From the NCBI RefSeq assembly GCF_001824475.1, contig NZ_MHXN01000004.1, positions 62,001 to 126,000 of the forward strand: a stretch of DNA of 64,000 nucleotides, given 5' to 3'. Made by a program: the position numbers and the translations under genes. Source of the DNA: Phenylobacterium sp. RIFCSPHIGHO2_01_FULL_69_31 (GTDB lineage Bacteria; Pseudomonadota; Alphaproteobacteria; Caulobacterales; Caulobacteraceae). Positions 1 through 8,775 of the stretch are shown here, piece after piece. The notes below the pieces were generated by a model. The model saw only the letters and a list, made by a program, of their open reading frames with translations. It searched no databases and was not told the origin of the DNA. The stretch's first letter is position 1. The number at the start of each line of letters is the position of its first letter.

Positions 1-3
1 CGC

Positions 4-705
4 CTACTCGGCGGCGGCGAGGGTGGTGGTCGCGGGACGGTATTGCGCAACGATCATCCGGGTCGCGTCGAGGCGGGCGCCGCGCCGGTCGATGATCTCC
101 AGGTGCACGTGGTCGGTCATACCGCCCGGGTACTTCCGCTGCAGCGAATGCGCCTTGCCGATCGGCCGCCCGATGGCCACCGCGTCGCCCACGTCGACGG
201 TCGGCTTCAGGTAGAAGACCCGGGCGGCGTAGTTCAGGGCCGGATTGGTGATCTCGACGAACTTCAGGCTCTGATCGCCCGCATAGGCGTAGCCGATCTT
301 TGTGACATAGCCGGAGATCGGCGCATCGACGTCCTGGCCCGCCTCGGCGCGGTAGTCCACGCCCTCGTGCCGGCGGCTGCCGCCGTCGCGGCGGGCCCCG
401 AACTGGCCGGCGCCATAGGCGTCGTGCTCGCGAGGCTCGAGTCCGGTCGGATTGGCGAAGTCCGCGCGGCCGTCGCCATCGACGTCTGCGCCGTCCCAGA
501 CCCGTTCCATCGGCGCGGGTTCGGCGGGGGGATCCGCCTGCTCCATGGCGCGTTCCACGGCTGTCGCCAGAGTGATCCGATGCTCCGGCTGGCTGAGCGG
601 CGCCGCAGCAGCAGCTGTCGCGGTGACAAGCGCGACTATAGATACCAACAGCGCAGGTTTCGTTTCGACCAACTCAAGCAAACGCGCGGGAACGCCCAAC
701 TTCAT
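4..705 (-). CDS. M23 family metallopeptidase (LytM-like), membrane-anchored or secreted
   Basis: A predicted peptidoglycan endopeptidase of 233 aa acting in the periplasm. A hydrophobic segment at about residues 18-36 is a signal anchor or signal peptide. The M23 zinc site is visible as HEGVD (H113, D117) and HVHLEI (H199, H201). A short DxDGDGRADF stretch before the domain looks like a calcium-binding or dockerin-like loop. I chose the ATG at 705 rather than the in-frame ATG at 732 because the residues between them look non-coding and a weak GAAGGAT site precedes 705. It is transcribed away from the TetR/ABC operon, sharing a roughly 250-bp intergenic region. Substrate specificity is not known. 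Confidence 0.8.
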   Translation of the reverse strand: MKLGVPARLLELVETKPALLVSIVALVTATAAAAAPLSQPEHRITLATAVERAMEQADPPAEPAPMERVWDGADVDGDGRADFANPTGLEPREHDAYGAGQFGARRDGGSRRHEGVDYRAEAGQDVDAPISGYVTKIGYAYAGDQSLKFVEITNPALNYAARVFYLKPTVDVGDAVAIGRPIGKAHSLQRKYPGGMTDHVHLEIIDRRGARLDATRMIVAQYRPATTTLAAAE

Positions 706-917
706 CCAGGATCCTTCACTCAACAAATGCACGCCGCACCTGGACTATTGCCAAGCTTCGTGGCGGTTTGACTGGAACGCCGCGCCAAATGCAGCGATGT
801 GATGGGTCCTGGCTTCGGACCGGGGCGAAAAATAGGCGAAGCCGCCAAATTTAACCATGCGACCGGTCGCCGCCGGGCGAACACGGTTCCCATTGCACCG
901 TTCAGCGGCACCTGTTA

Positions 918-941
918 CTAAACGGCCAGTCAGTTATTTAG
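918..941. promoter_or_regulatory. Candidate TetR operator upstream of the export operon
   Basis: A CTAAA/TTTAG inverted pair (918-922 and 937-941) brackets a GGCCAGTCAG core ending 12 bp before the TetR start codon. This position suits autorepression of the tetR-hlyD-ABC operon. The assignment is inference from position and partial symmetry. Confidence 0.4.
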
Positions 942-953
942 AAAGCACATCCC

Positions 954-1592
954 ATGGACGCCGGCGCGCCCAAGTTCCGTAGACGGAAGGCCGATCGGCC
1001 CGCGGAAATCGTGCAGGCCGCCCTCGCGGTGTTCGCTGAAAAGGGGTTCGCGGCGGCGAAGCTGGAGGACATCGCTCGCCAAGCGGGGGTGTCGAAGGGC
1101 GCGATCTACCTCTACTTCGAGACCAAGGAAGACATCTTCCGCGCCGTCGTCGGCCAGGCCATCGCACCCAACGTCGTCGCGGTGAAGGCCATGGCCGCTG
1201 CCCATCCCGGCCCGCTCGCCGACCTCCTGCGCGGGGTGACTGGCCATATCGCCGGCATCGTCACGCACACGCCGCTGGGCTGCGTACTGAAGATGGTGGT
1301 CGGCGAGGCGCGGAATTTCCCGGAAATCGCGCGGGTCTGGCACGATGAACTGGTGTCCCAGGCCCTCGGGACCCTGACGGCCGCCATTGCCGCCGCCCAG
1401 GCGCGGGGCGAGGTCAAGCCCGGCGATCCCCGCATCTACGCTCTGCAGCTCATCGCCCCGCTGCTCGTCGCGGTGCTCTGGCGCGAGACTTTCGTGCCGG
1501 TCGGCGCGGAGCCGTTCGACCTGCCGGCCGTGATGAGCCAGCACATCGACACCCTGCTGTTGGGCCTGCTCACGGAAGGAGCCCGCCCATGA
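954..1592 (+). CDS. TetR/AcrR family repressor of the adjacent ABC export operon
   Basis: A 212-aa TetR regulator. The N-terminal HTH is at about residues 20-62, with LEDIARQAGVSKGAIYLYF matching the family recognition helix. The C-terminal half is the variable ligand-binding and dimerisation domain. It is the first gene of a four-gene run and overlaps the HlyD gene by ATGA (1589-1592). The order TetR, HlyD, ABC ATPase, ABC-2 permease resembles the E. coli cecR(ybiH)-ybhG-ybhF-ybhS layout, so it probably represses its own operon. The inducer is unknown. Confidence 0.88.
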   Translation: MDAGAPKFRRRKADRPAEIVQAALAVFAEKGFAAAKLEDIARQAGVSKGAIYLYFETKEDIFRAVVGQAIAPNVVAVKAMAAAHPGPLADLLRGVTGHIAGIVTHTPLGCVLKMVVGEARNFPEIARVWHDELVSQALGTLTAAIAAAQARGEVKPGDPRIYALQLIAPLLVAVLWRETFVPVGAEPFDLPAVMSQHIDTLLLGLLTEGARP

Positions 1593-2554
1593 ACCGTCAG
1601 CGCCTGCTGGTGGCCGGCCTGATCGGCGCGGCCGCCGTGATCGCCGGCCTGGTCATCTGGGTCCCGCGGATGGACCGGCCCGCCACCCTCTCCGGCTATA
1701 TCGAGGGCGAGCCGCTGTACATGGCCGCGCCGGTCGCCGGAACGGTTCGCCAGGTGAGCGTGGTGCGCGGCCAGGACGTGGCGGCCGGTGAGGCGCTGTT
1801 CGTCGTCGACCCCGCCCAGGTGCGCGCCCAGGCCGACCAGGCCTCTGCGGAGGCCGCCGCCGCCCAGGCTCAGGCGCAGGACGCCCGCAAGGGCCAGCGG
1901 CCGGCGGAGCTGGCGGTGTTCGAGGCCAACATCGCAGCCGCCGAGGCCCGTGCCCGCGACGCCCACGCCGACCTGCGCCGGGTCCAGCCCCTGGTCCGAC
2001 AGGGCTGGTATGCGCCGGCCCGCCTGGACGACGCCCGCGCCGCCGCCGAAGCTGCCGACGCCCAGGTGCGGGCTGCCCGAAAGCAGCGCGACGCCGCGCT
2101 GCTGGGCGCCCGCGAGGATCAGGTGCGCGCCGCCGACGCCCGTGTGACGCAGGCCCAGGCCGCGGTGACGGGCGCCGCCGCCCGCCTGGCCGAGGTCGCG
2201 CCGCGCGCGCCGGCCAGGGCGCGGGTCGAGGACGTGTTCTTCCACCCGGGCGAATGGGCGCCGGCCAACCAGCCGATCCTGTCCCTGCTGCCGGACGAGC
2301 GGATCAAGGTGCGCTTCTTCGTGCCCGAGCGAGATCGGGCGGCCTATCGCATCGGTCGCACGGTCCGCTTCGCCTGCGACGGCTGCGCCAGCGGACTGTC
2401 GGCCCGCATCGAGTTCGTGGCGCCCCGGCCGGAGTTCACGCCGCCGGTGATCTACAGCCGCGAGGCCCGCGACCGCCTGGTCTACCTGGTCGAAGCCCGC
2501 CCCAGCGCGCGGCTCAACCCCGGTCAGCCGGTGGACGTAGAGCCCTTGTCGTGA
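1589..2554 (+). CDS. HlyD-type membrane fusion protein
   Basis: A 321-aa periplasmic adaptor with an N-terminal membrane anchor (about residues 6-23). A lipoyl/barrel-sandwich half (about 35-75) is followed by a long Ala/Arg/Gln-rich coiled-coil hairpin (about 78-190). The second lipoyl half and a beta-barrel close the protein. It would join the ABC transporter encoded downstream to an outer-membrane channel, which is not encoded here. It is translationally coupled to the TetR gene. Similarity is to the YbhG branch. The Ala/Arg-rich hairpin is typical of high-GC homologues. Confidence 0.87.
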   Translation: MNRQRLLVAGLIGAAAVIAGLVIWVPRMDRPATLSGYIEGEPLYMAAPVAGTVRQVSVVRGQDVAAGEALFVVDPAQVRAQADQASAEAAAAQAQAQDARKGQRPAELAVFEANIAAAEARARDAHADLRRVQPLVRQGWYAPARLDDARAAAEAADAQVRAARKQRDAALLGAREDQVRAADARVTQAQAAVTGAAARLAEVAPRAPARARVEDVFFHPGEWAPANQPILSLLPDERIKVRFFVPERDRAAYRIGRTVRFACDGCASGLSARIEFVAPRPEFTPPVIYSREARDRLVYLVEARPSARLNPGQPVDVEPLS

Positions 2555-2567
2555 GGCGCCGCACGAC

Positions 2568-3485
2568 ATGACCTTGGCCATCGACGTCCACGGCCTGAAC
2601 AAATCCTTCGGCGACAAGCACGTCGTCAACGACGTCACCATCCAGGTGGAAGCCGGACGGATCTGCGGGTTCCTGGGGCCGAACGGCTCGGGAAAGACCA
2701 CCACCCTGCGGATGCTGTGCGGGCTGCTGACGCCGGACTCCGGCTCGGGCGAGGCGCTGGGCTTCGACATCATCGCCCAGGCCGACGAGGTGAAGCGGCG
2801 GACGGGCTACATGACCCAGAAGTTCTCGCTCTACGAGGACCTGACCATCGCCGAGAACCTGCAGTTCACGGCCCGGGTCTATGGCCTGGACCGCCGGCGC
2901 GAACGGGTCGATGCGGCGCTGGAGCGGCTGGGACTGACGTCGCGGCGCGGCCAGTTGGCAGGCACGCTCTCAGGCGGCTGGAAGCAGCGGTTGGCCCTGG
3001 CCGCCGCGACCCTGCACGAGCCCCGGCTGCTGCTGCTGGACGAACCCACGGCCGGCGTCGACCCTAAGGCGCGCCGGACGTTCTGGGACGAGATCCACGC
3101 CCTGGCCGCCGAGGGCCTGACCGTCCTGGTCTCCACCCACTACATGGACGAGGCCGAGCGGTGCCATGAGATCGCATACATCAGCTACGGCCGGCTGATC
3201 GCCCGCGGAACGGCGGCGGAGGTGATCGCCGGGTCCGGCCTGGTCACCCTTCACGGCGAGGGTCCGAACGCCGACCGGCTGGCGCACGACCTGGCCGGCG
3301 CACCGGGGGTCGAGACGGCGGCAGCCTTCGGCGCGGCGATCCATGTCAGCGGGACCGACCGCGCCGCCCTGGAAGCGGCGGTGAGGCCCTACCGCCGCGA
3401 ACCCTATCGCTGGAGCGAGGTCCCACCCACGCTCGAGGACGTGTTCATCCAGCTCATGAGCCAGAGCCAGGACAACGTCCGGTGA
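2568..3485 (+). CDS. ABC transporter ATP-binding protein (ABC-2 export)
   Basis: A 305-aa ATPase. Walker A GPNGSGKTT is at residues 37-45, the signature LSGGWKQR at 134-141, and Walker B LLLLDEP at 154-160. A switch His lies in VSTHYMDEAERC. The C-terminal extension is typical of drug or polysaccharide ABC-2 exporters. There is one nucleotide-binding domain, unlike the two-domain YbhF of E. coli, so the transporter would need a homodimer. It starts 13 bp after hlyD and overlaps the permease gene by 4 bp. Confidence 0.92.
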   Translation: MTLAIDVHGLNKSFGDKHVVNDVTIQVEAGRICGFLGPNGSGKTTTLRMLCGLLTPDSGSGEALGFDIIAQADEVKRRTGYMTQKFSLYEDLTIAENLQFTARVYGLDRRRERVDAALERLGLTSRRGQLAGTLSGGWKQRLALAAATLHEPRLLLLDEPTAGVDPKARRTFWDEIHALAAEGLTVLVSTHYMDEAERCHEIAYISYGRLIARGTAAEVIAGSGLVTLHGEGPNADRLAHDLAGAPGVETAAAFGAAIHVSGTDRAALEAAVRPYRREPYRWSEVPPTLEDVFIQLMSQSQDNVR

Positions 3486-4612
3486 GCGGCCTGTCGTGGC
3501 TCCGTGTGCTCGCCGTGCTGGTGAAGGAGTTCAAGCAGCTCACCCGCGACCGGATCACGTACGCAATGATGCTGGCGATCCCCGTCGTGCAGCTCACGCT
3601 GTTCGGCTACGCCATCAACACCGAGCCGCGCCACCTGCCCACCGCCGTCCTGGTCCAGGAGGACAGCCGCCATGCCCGCTCGATCGTCGCGGCGCTGAAG
3701 AACTCGGCCTATTTCGACTTCGTGGCCCAGGCGCGCAGTCCGGCCGAACTGGACCGGCTGCTCCGCAATGGCGAGGTCCAGTTCGCGGTGACCATACCGG
3801 GCGACTTCAGCCGCCGGGTCGCCCGCGGAGACCGCGCCCAGATCCTGGTGGAGGCCGACGCCACCGACCCCTCGGCCACGAGCGGCGCCGTCGCCGCGCT
3901 GGCCGCCCTGCCCGACCTCGCCCTGCGCCACGACCTTACCGGCGCCCTCGCGTCCCGGCAGGGTGAGGCGCCGTTCGAGGTGGTGGTCCATCGCCGCTAC
4001 AACCCCGAAGCCATCACCGCCTACAACATCGTCCCGGGCCTCTTGGGCATCATCCTGTCCCTGACGCTGGTGATGATGACGGCGCTCAGCGTCACGCGCG
4101 AGACCGAGCGCGGGACGATGGAGACCCTGCTTTCCACGCCGCTGGAGCCCCTCGAAGTGATGATCGGCAAGCTAGCGCCCTACGTCTTCGTAGGGCTGGT
4201 GCAGACCGCGATCATCCTGGTCATGGCCGCGACCCTGTTCCAGGTGCCGATGGGCGGAGGTTGGATCGGCCTGTCAGCCGGCATCGCCCTCTTCATCACG
4301 GGCTCCCTGGCCCTGGGCTTTCTCATCTCGACGGTGGCGAGGTCACAGCTTCAGGCGATGCAGATGAGCTTCTTCTACATCCTGCCGTCGATCCTGCTGT
4401 CGGGGTTCATGTTCCCGTTCCGCGGCATGCCGGCCTGGGCGCAGTGGATCGGGGAAGTGATCCCCGTGACCCACTTCCTGCGCGTCGTGCGCGGCTCGCT
4501 GCTGAAATCGCAGGGCCTCGGCGACCAGTGGCGCGAGCTCGCGGCGCTCACCGCCTTCGTCCTGGTGGTCACGGCGCTGGCCATGGCGCGCTACCGGCGC
4601 ACCCTGGACTAA
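3482..4612 (+). CDS. ABC-2 type permease
   Basis: A 376-aa integral membrane protein with one N-terminal TM helix (about residues 22-42), a large periplasmic domain, and five C-terminal TM helices. The ABC-2 motif region contains TERGTMETLLSTPL. The start is GTG at 3482, inside the end of the ATPase gene (overlap GTGA). E. coli has two permeases (YbhS, YbhR) at this place but only one is present here, so a homodimer is likely. The stop codon TAA directly abuts the stop of the convergent gene at 4613. Confidence 0.9.
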   Translation: MSGLSWLRVLAVLVKEFKQLTRDRITYAMMLAIPVVQLTLFGYAINTEPRHLPTAVLVQEDSRHARSIVAALKNSAYFDFVAQARSPAELDRLLRNGEVQFAVTIPGDFSRRVARGDRAQILVEADATDPSATSGAVAALAALPDLALRHDLTGALASRQGEAPFEVVVHRRYNPEAITAYNIVPGLLGIILSLTLVMMTALSVTRETERGTMETLLSTPLEPLEVMIGKLAPYVFVGLVQTAIILVMAATLFQVPMGGGWIGLSAGIALFITGSLALGFLISTVARSQLQAMQMSFFYILPSILLSGFMFPFRGMPAWAQWIGEVIPVTHFLRVVRGSLLKSQGLGDQWRELAALTAFVLVVTALAMARYRRTLD

Positions 4613-5230
4613 CTAGACGGCCAGCAGGTCGCGGAAGTCGGCCGGGTTCAGGCCCATCTTCTGAAGGTCGGAGTGCATGCCGGCGAACATCGCCCGCGCG
4701 CCGCGGACGGCGTCGAACCCTGCATCGCCCGCAGTCAGCGCCACCTCCCGGCCCACGTTCGGGTCGAACGCCAGCCGCACTTCGGCGCCCAGTTCCTGGC
4801 TCAGGTCGCGCTCGCGGCGCGCGGCGTCGCGGGCGTCGGCGACCTGGTCGCGGACGTAGTCCTTCAGCGCATTGGCATCGCCGCTCGTAAACACCTCGCC
4901 GGAAATGAAGCCCAGCCCGGAGACCTCCTGCATCCGCTCGGGCGGCGACTTCGGCGTCAGCGTGCCGACCTCCGACATGCTGGCGAGGCCGTAGGCGCGG
5001 GCCGCGCGCGCCCGATCAAGGGCGTCGCCGCCCCACATCTCCGAGGAACCCAGGAGCTGCGCGTCGACACGCACCAGGGCGCCCTGGGGGACCATCTGCA
5101 ACTGAGCTGTGTCCGGCGGTATCGGCGTGAGCGTGGCCGAGATGTCAGTCAGGGCAGAATCTACCTCATGGTGGCGCTTGACCCGATCGACCGGGAAAGA
5201 ACTGCCGACCCCGCTGACGGACATGGACAT
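4613..5230 (-). CDS. Hypothetical protein
   Basis: A 205-aa soluble protein of unknown function with no signal peptide or TM helix. The N-terminus is rich in Ser/Val, and a charged helical stretch (about residues 125-155, DAARRERDLSQEL) follows. The C-terminus, ending NPADFRDLLAV, looks like a flagellar or rod-type helical tail, but I cannot assign a family. The start could be the ATG at 5230 or one two codons upstream at 5236. It is convergent with the ABC permease and shares no spacing with it. Confidence 0.6.
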   Translation of the reverse strand: MSMSVSGVGSSFPVDRVKRHHEVDSALTDISATLTPIPPDTAQLQMVPQGALVRVDAQLLGSSEMWGGDALDRARAARAYGLASMSEVGTLTPKSPPERMQEVSGLGFISGEVFTSGDANALKDYVRDQVADARDAARRERDLSQELGAEVRLAFDPNVGREVALTAGDAGFDAVRGARAMFAGMHSDLQKMGLNPADFRDLLAV

Positions 5231-5285
5231 ACGCAACTCCCTGTTGCGGGACGCTGCGCAAAGCCTGTGCCAATCCGACGCAGGG

Positions 5286-6173
5286 TCAGAAGCTGTAGAC
5301 GAGGCTCGCCCGGGTCGTGGTGTCGGTGTGCTCGCGGCCCGCCGGGGGTTCGGTTTCGGCGCGCACGTCGAACGATGCCCGGGCGGAGAGGTCGCCGCGC
5401 AGCTTGGTGGTGAGCGCGGTCGTCGCGGTGAGTGAGGAGCTCACCGAGTCCAGGAAGACCGTTGCGGTCTGGGTGAAGACGAGGTCCGGCCGGATGGTCC
5501 ACGACAGGTCGCCGCCCAGGCGCGCCGAGAAGGCGATCTCGTCGCCGCGGTCGTAATAGTTGATCTGGCGCAGCGCCGGGCCGGCCTGAACGTCAAGCCG
5601 CAGGTCGCGCTGGTCGATCAGCCGGTAGCCGAAGCCGACGCTTTCCGAGAACCGGCTCCTGAAGCCCGCGAACCGGTCGCGCTCGCCCGACAGCGAGACA
5701 GCGACGAACGAGCGGCCGTTGAGCTTCCACTGGCCGGCGTAGCCCGCGAAGTAGCGCTCCTTCGAGACTGCCCCACCCGAGCGCTGGTAGTCGCCCTGCG
5801 CGCGGATCTCGTGCCGCCAACGCAGCGTCTCCTTGGCGAAGGACAGGCCCGCCGAGCCGCCGATGTCCTCGCTATTGCCGGTGCTGATGAAGCCTCCGGC
5901 CTGGCCCTCGCCCTTCCAGCCGTCGCGGAAGCGCAGGCTGGTGATCCGGGCGACACGCTCCTCCTCGGCCCGCGAGGTCAGGGCCGCCACCTGGGCGTCG
6001 ATCTCGCCCAGGGATTCCGGATGGGTGCGGCGCGCCACCTCGGCCACGGTCGCAAGGGCGCCGGGAGTCTCGGCGGCGGCCTCGATCATCCGCGCCACCG
6101 GCGCCGGAAGCGGCGCCGCCAGCGCGACGCCAGGCGCAATGGCCAGGATGACGGACATCAGCAGGATACGCAT
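5286..6173 (-). CDS. DUF481-family outer-membrane protein
   Basis: A 295-aa protein beginning with a clear signal peptide (MRILLMSVILAIAPGVALA, cleavage near residue 19). A short helical region is followed by a long series of alternating beta strands ending in an aromatic residue (LVYSF), as expected of an outer-membrane barrel. Motifs such as GEGQAGGFISTGNS match the YdiY/DUF481 'salt-stress-induced outer membrane protein' family. I moved the start to the ATG at 6173 because upstream codons are basic and non-secretory. Function is unknown. Confidence 0.75.
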   Translation of the reverse strand: MRILLMSVILAIAPGVALAAPLPAPVARMIEAAAETPGALATVAEVARRTHPESLGEIDAQVAALTSRAEEERVARITSLRFRDGWKGEGQAGGFISTGNSEDIGGSAGLSFAKETLRWRHEIRAQGDYQRSGGAVSKERYFAGYAGQWKLNGRSFVAVSLSGERDRFAGFRSRFSESVGFGYRLIDQRDLRLDVQAGPALRQINYYDRGDEIAFSARLGGDLSWTIRPDLVFTQTATVFLDSVSSSLTATTALTTKLRGDLSARASFDVRAETEPPAGREHTDTTTRASLVYSF

Positions 6174-6378
6174 GCCGGGCTCCGAGTCGGGAAAGGGCGG
6201 GAGCCTAGCCAATTCTCCGCAGAACGCGGCGGCCTTTGGGCGCCGCGGCCCCAGATGGCGCGCGCCGTGTCCGCCGGCCGTGCAAAGCGCGCCGCGCGGG
6301 CGCCGGCGCATGGACGCAGGCGGTCGAGCGGCCTAGACTTCGCCGTCCCTCCAACGCCCTGGGACGATCCTCTCCGAC

Positions 6379-6783
6379 ATGCCGACCGCCGCCCCGCCCG
6401 CCATCGCCGCGGAACTGCGCCGCCTGCTGGCGCACAGCCATGCGCCCTATTCCGGCGTGCATGTGGCCGCGGGCGTGGAGGCCGAAGACGGCTCGATCCA
6501 CTACGGCGTCAACGTGGAGAACGCGGCGTACCCCCAGGGCGTCTGCGCCGAGGCCAGCGCCATCTCGGCCGCGGTGACGCACGGCCACAGGGCGATCCGC
6601 CGGGTCTGGCTGGCCTCGTCCCTGCCCGGCCTCATCTGGCCGTGCGGCGGCTGCCGGCAGAAGATCTGGGAGCTGTCCGAGCCCGGCTGCGAAGTGGTCA
6701 GCGTCGGCCCCGACGGCCGCGTCGAGACGCACGCCATCGAAGCCCTGCTGCCGCTCGGGTTCCGGCTGGAGCCTCCGCGCTAA
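6379..6783 (+). CDS. cdd: Cytidine deaminase
   Basis: A 134-aa enzyme hydrolysing cytidine or deoxycytidine to uridine in pyrimidine salvage. The zinc site is visible: CAE in GVCAEASA holds the first Cys and the catalytic Glu, and PCGGCRQ supplies the other two Cys. NVENAAYP is the substrate-binding motif. Length is normal for the tetrameric bacterial form. The last codons overlap the stop of the convergent DUF885 gene by 4 bp. Confidence 0.93.
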   Translation: MPTAAPPAIAAELRRLLAHSHAPYSGVHVAAGVEAEDGSIHYGVNVENAAYPQGVCAEASAISAAVTHGHRAIRRVWLASSLPGLIWPCGGCRQKIWELSEPGCEVVSVGPDGRVETHAIEALLPLGFRLEPPR

Positions 6784-8606
6784 GCGGGCCTGGCGCCCGC
6801 CACGTAGCGATCCACCACCCCTTCCAGCACCGCCAGCGGACAACCGCCCGTGGTCACCACCGCGTCGTTGTAGTCGCGCAGGTCGAACCGGTCGCCCAGC
6901 GCCGCCTGGGCTTTTGCCCGCAGGCGCACGATCTCGTTGTGACCCGTCTTGTAGGCGCAGGCTTGGCCGGGGCTGGCGCAATAGCGGTCGACCTCGCTGG
7001 TGATCGCGCCCACCGAGCGGCCGGTGGCGGCGACCATCCAGGCCACCGCCTGCTCGCGGGTCCAACGTTTGTCGTGCAGGCCGGTGTCGACCACCAGGCG
7101 CGCCGCGCGGAAGCGCAGGGCCTGCAGATAGCCCAGCCGGCCCATCGGATCGTCGGCATAGAGGCCCACCTCGTCGGCGAGCTGTTCGGCGTAGAGGGCC
7201 CAGCCTTCCGTGAAGGCGCCGAAGTTCATCAGCGAGGCGATGGTGTGGATCTCGCCCGGCCGTTCGGCGAGGTAGGCGCCCTGCCAGGCGTGGCCCGGCA
7301 ACGCCTCGTGCATCGAAAGGCTGGCCAGGGTGTATTTCGGCCAGTTCGCGGTGTCGCTGAGGTTCACGTAGTAGATGGCCGGCCGCGACCCATCGAGCGC
7401 GGCGAAGTTCATGTAGCCCAGGCCGGCGCCGGCCTCGATCTCCTTGGGCACGGCGCGCACCTCGACGGGCGCCTTCAGGTCGAGCTTCGAGAACTTGGGG
7501 ATGAAGGGCCGGATGGCGGCGATGCGCTCCTCGATATAGGCCAGCACCTCGCGCTTACCGGCCTCGGTGTTCGGATAGACGAACCTCGGGTCCTTGGTCA
7601 GGGCGCCCATCCGCTCGCCCACGGTCCCCTGGGTGAAGCCCTGGGCCTTGAGGATGCCGTCCATCATGGCGTCGATCTCGGCGCCCTGGTCCAGGCCCGC
7701 CTTGTGGATCTCGTCCGGGGCGCGGTCGGTGGTGGTGTTGTACTTCAGGCCCCACCGGTAATAGTCAGCGCCGTCGCGAAACTTCCACACCCCCGCGTCA
7801 TGGGTCGCGCGGGGCTGCTGCGACTTCAGCACGGCGATCTGTCGCTCCAGGGCCGGGAACACCTTCTGCGCCACAATGGCCGTGGCCCGGGCCTGCCAGT
7901 CGCCGTCGATCCCCTTCGCCTTGGCGCGCTCGGCCAGCGAGCCGACCAACCGCGTGGCGGCAGGATCCTGGGCACGAGCCTCCTCGCCCTGCCGCAAGGC
8001 CGTGGCCAGAAGGAAGTCGGGCAGGACCACGCCCTTGCCGGCCGCGTCCTTGGTCCGGTCGCTCTCCTGGTCCAGCGCCGTCCCATACTGCTCGAGACGG
8101 GCGAGGTAGGCCTCGGCGTCGTCGCGGGTCTCGATCAGGTGCTGGGCGTTGAGGAACTCGCCGGTGTTGACCACCGTCCCGTCCTGCTGGCTGACCACAT
8201 AGGGGTTCGCATAGTCCTTGCCGTATCCGAACCGGCCGCCCTCGGCGCCCACGTCCTGGGCGTAGAGCACGCTGTCGTAGGTGGTCAGGTCGCGGCCCCG
8301 CAGGCTGGCGCGCGGCACAGCCCGCAACCGCTTCGCGCGGTCGGCATAGGCGGCGACCTGCTTCGCCCGGCCGCCGGCCGAGACGTCGTCGAGCCGGCGC
8401 TTCAGCGCCGCGTCAGCCCCCTTGTCCTTGCCGAGGCTGCTCGCGGTCTGCGGCGCGTCGGCCAGGATCTCTTTCACGAAGGCATCGAGCAACCCGGCGA
8501 GCCGCGTGTCGTTCACACCTTCGCCCTCGGCGGCGAAGGCGGCCAGGGGCGAGGCGGCGAGCCCCAGGGCGGCCCCGGTGAGGAGCAGGTGGCGGCGGGT
8601 GGTCAT
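6780..8606 (-). CDS. DUF885 family protein, exported (Tat-like signal)
   Basis: A 608-aa exported protein. Its N-terminus, MTTRRHLLLTGAALGLA, has an RR-hydrophobic arrangement compatible with Tat or a lipidless Sec signal. The DUF885 hallmark HEALPGHAWQ lies at about residue 430. It is zinc-metallopeptidase-like (gluzincin-type HExxxGH), and a downstream EGWALYAEQL supplies a probable third ligand. Substrate is unknown; family members are often annotated as putative peptidases. The gene is monocistronic and convergent with cdd. Confidence 0.85.
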   Translation of the reverse strand: MTTRRHLLLTGAALGLAASPLAAFAAEGEGVNDTRLAGLLDAFVKEILADAPQTASSLGKDKGADAALKRRLDDVSAGGRAKQVAAYADRAKRLRAVPRASLRGRDLTTYDSVLYAQDVGAEGGRFGYGKDYANPYVVSQQDGTVVNTGEFLNAQHLIETRDDAEAYLARLEQYGTALDQESDRTKDAAGKGVVLPDFLLATALRQGEEARAQDPAATRLVGSLAERAKAKGIDGDWQARATAIVAQKVFPALERQIAVLKSQQPRATHDAGVWKFRDGADYYRWGLKYNTTTDRAPDEIHKAGLDQGAEIDAMMDGILKAQGFTQGTVGERMGALTKDPRFVYPNTEAGKREVLAYIEERIAAIRPFIPKFSKLDLKAPVEVRAVPKEIEAGAGLGYMNFAALDGSRPAIYYVNLSDTANWPKYTLASLSMHEALPGHAWQGAYLAERPGEIHTIASLMNFGAFTEGWALYAEQLADEVGLYADDPMGRLGYLQALRFRAARLVVDTGLHDKRWTREQAVAWMVAATGRSVGAITSEVDRYCASPGQACAYKTGHNEIVRLRAKAQAALGDRFDLRDYNDAVVTTGGCPLAVLEGVVDRYVAGARPA

Positions 8607-8775
8607 GGGCGGGAATCCCGAATGAGCGAACGATCGAGCGCGACCCTAGCGGGCGGCGACGGCTGCGCAATTCCTAAGCGCCGAACGGTGTTTGCACGGA
8701 ACATCGGCGCCGCTGTTCGCCGCGGATGGCAAGGCGCCGCTTGCCCGACTCCTCCGGCCATCCCACGTTGAAGCC

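Noticed and set aside
5811..8771. A 986-codon plus-strand frame
   Set aside because: It is antisense to the DUF481 gene and the DUF885 gene, whose protein motifs are clear. Long antisense frames are common in DNA of this GC content.
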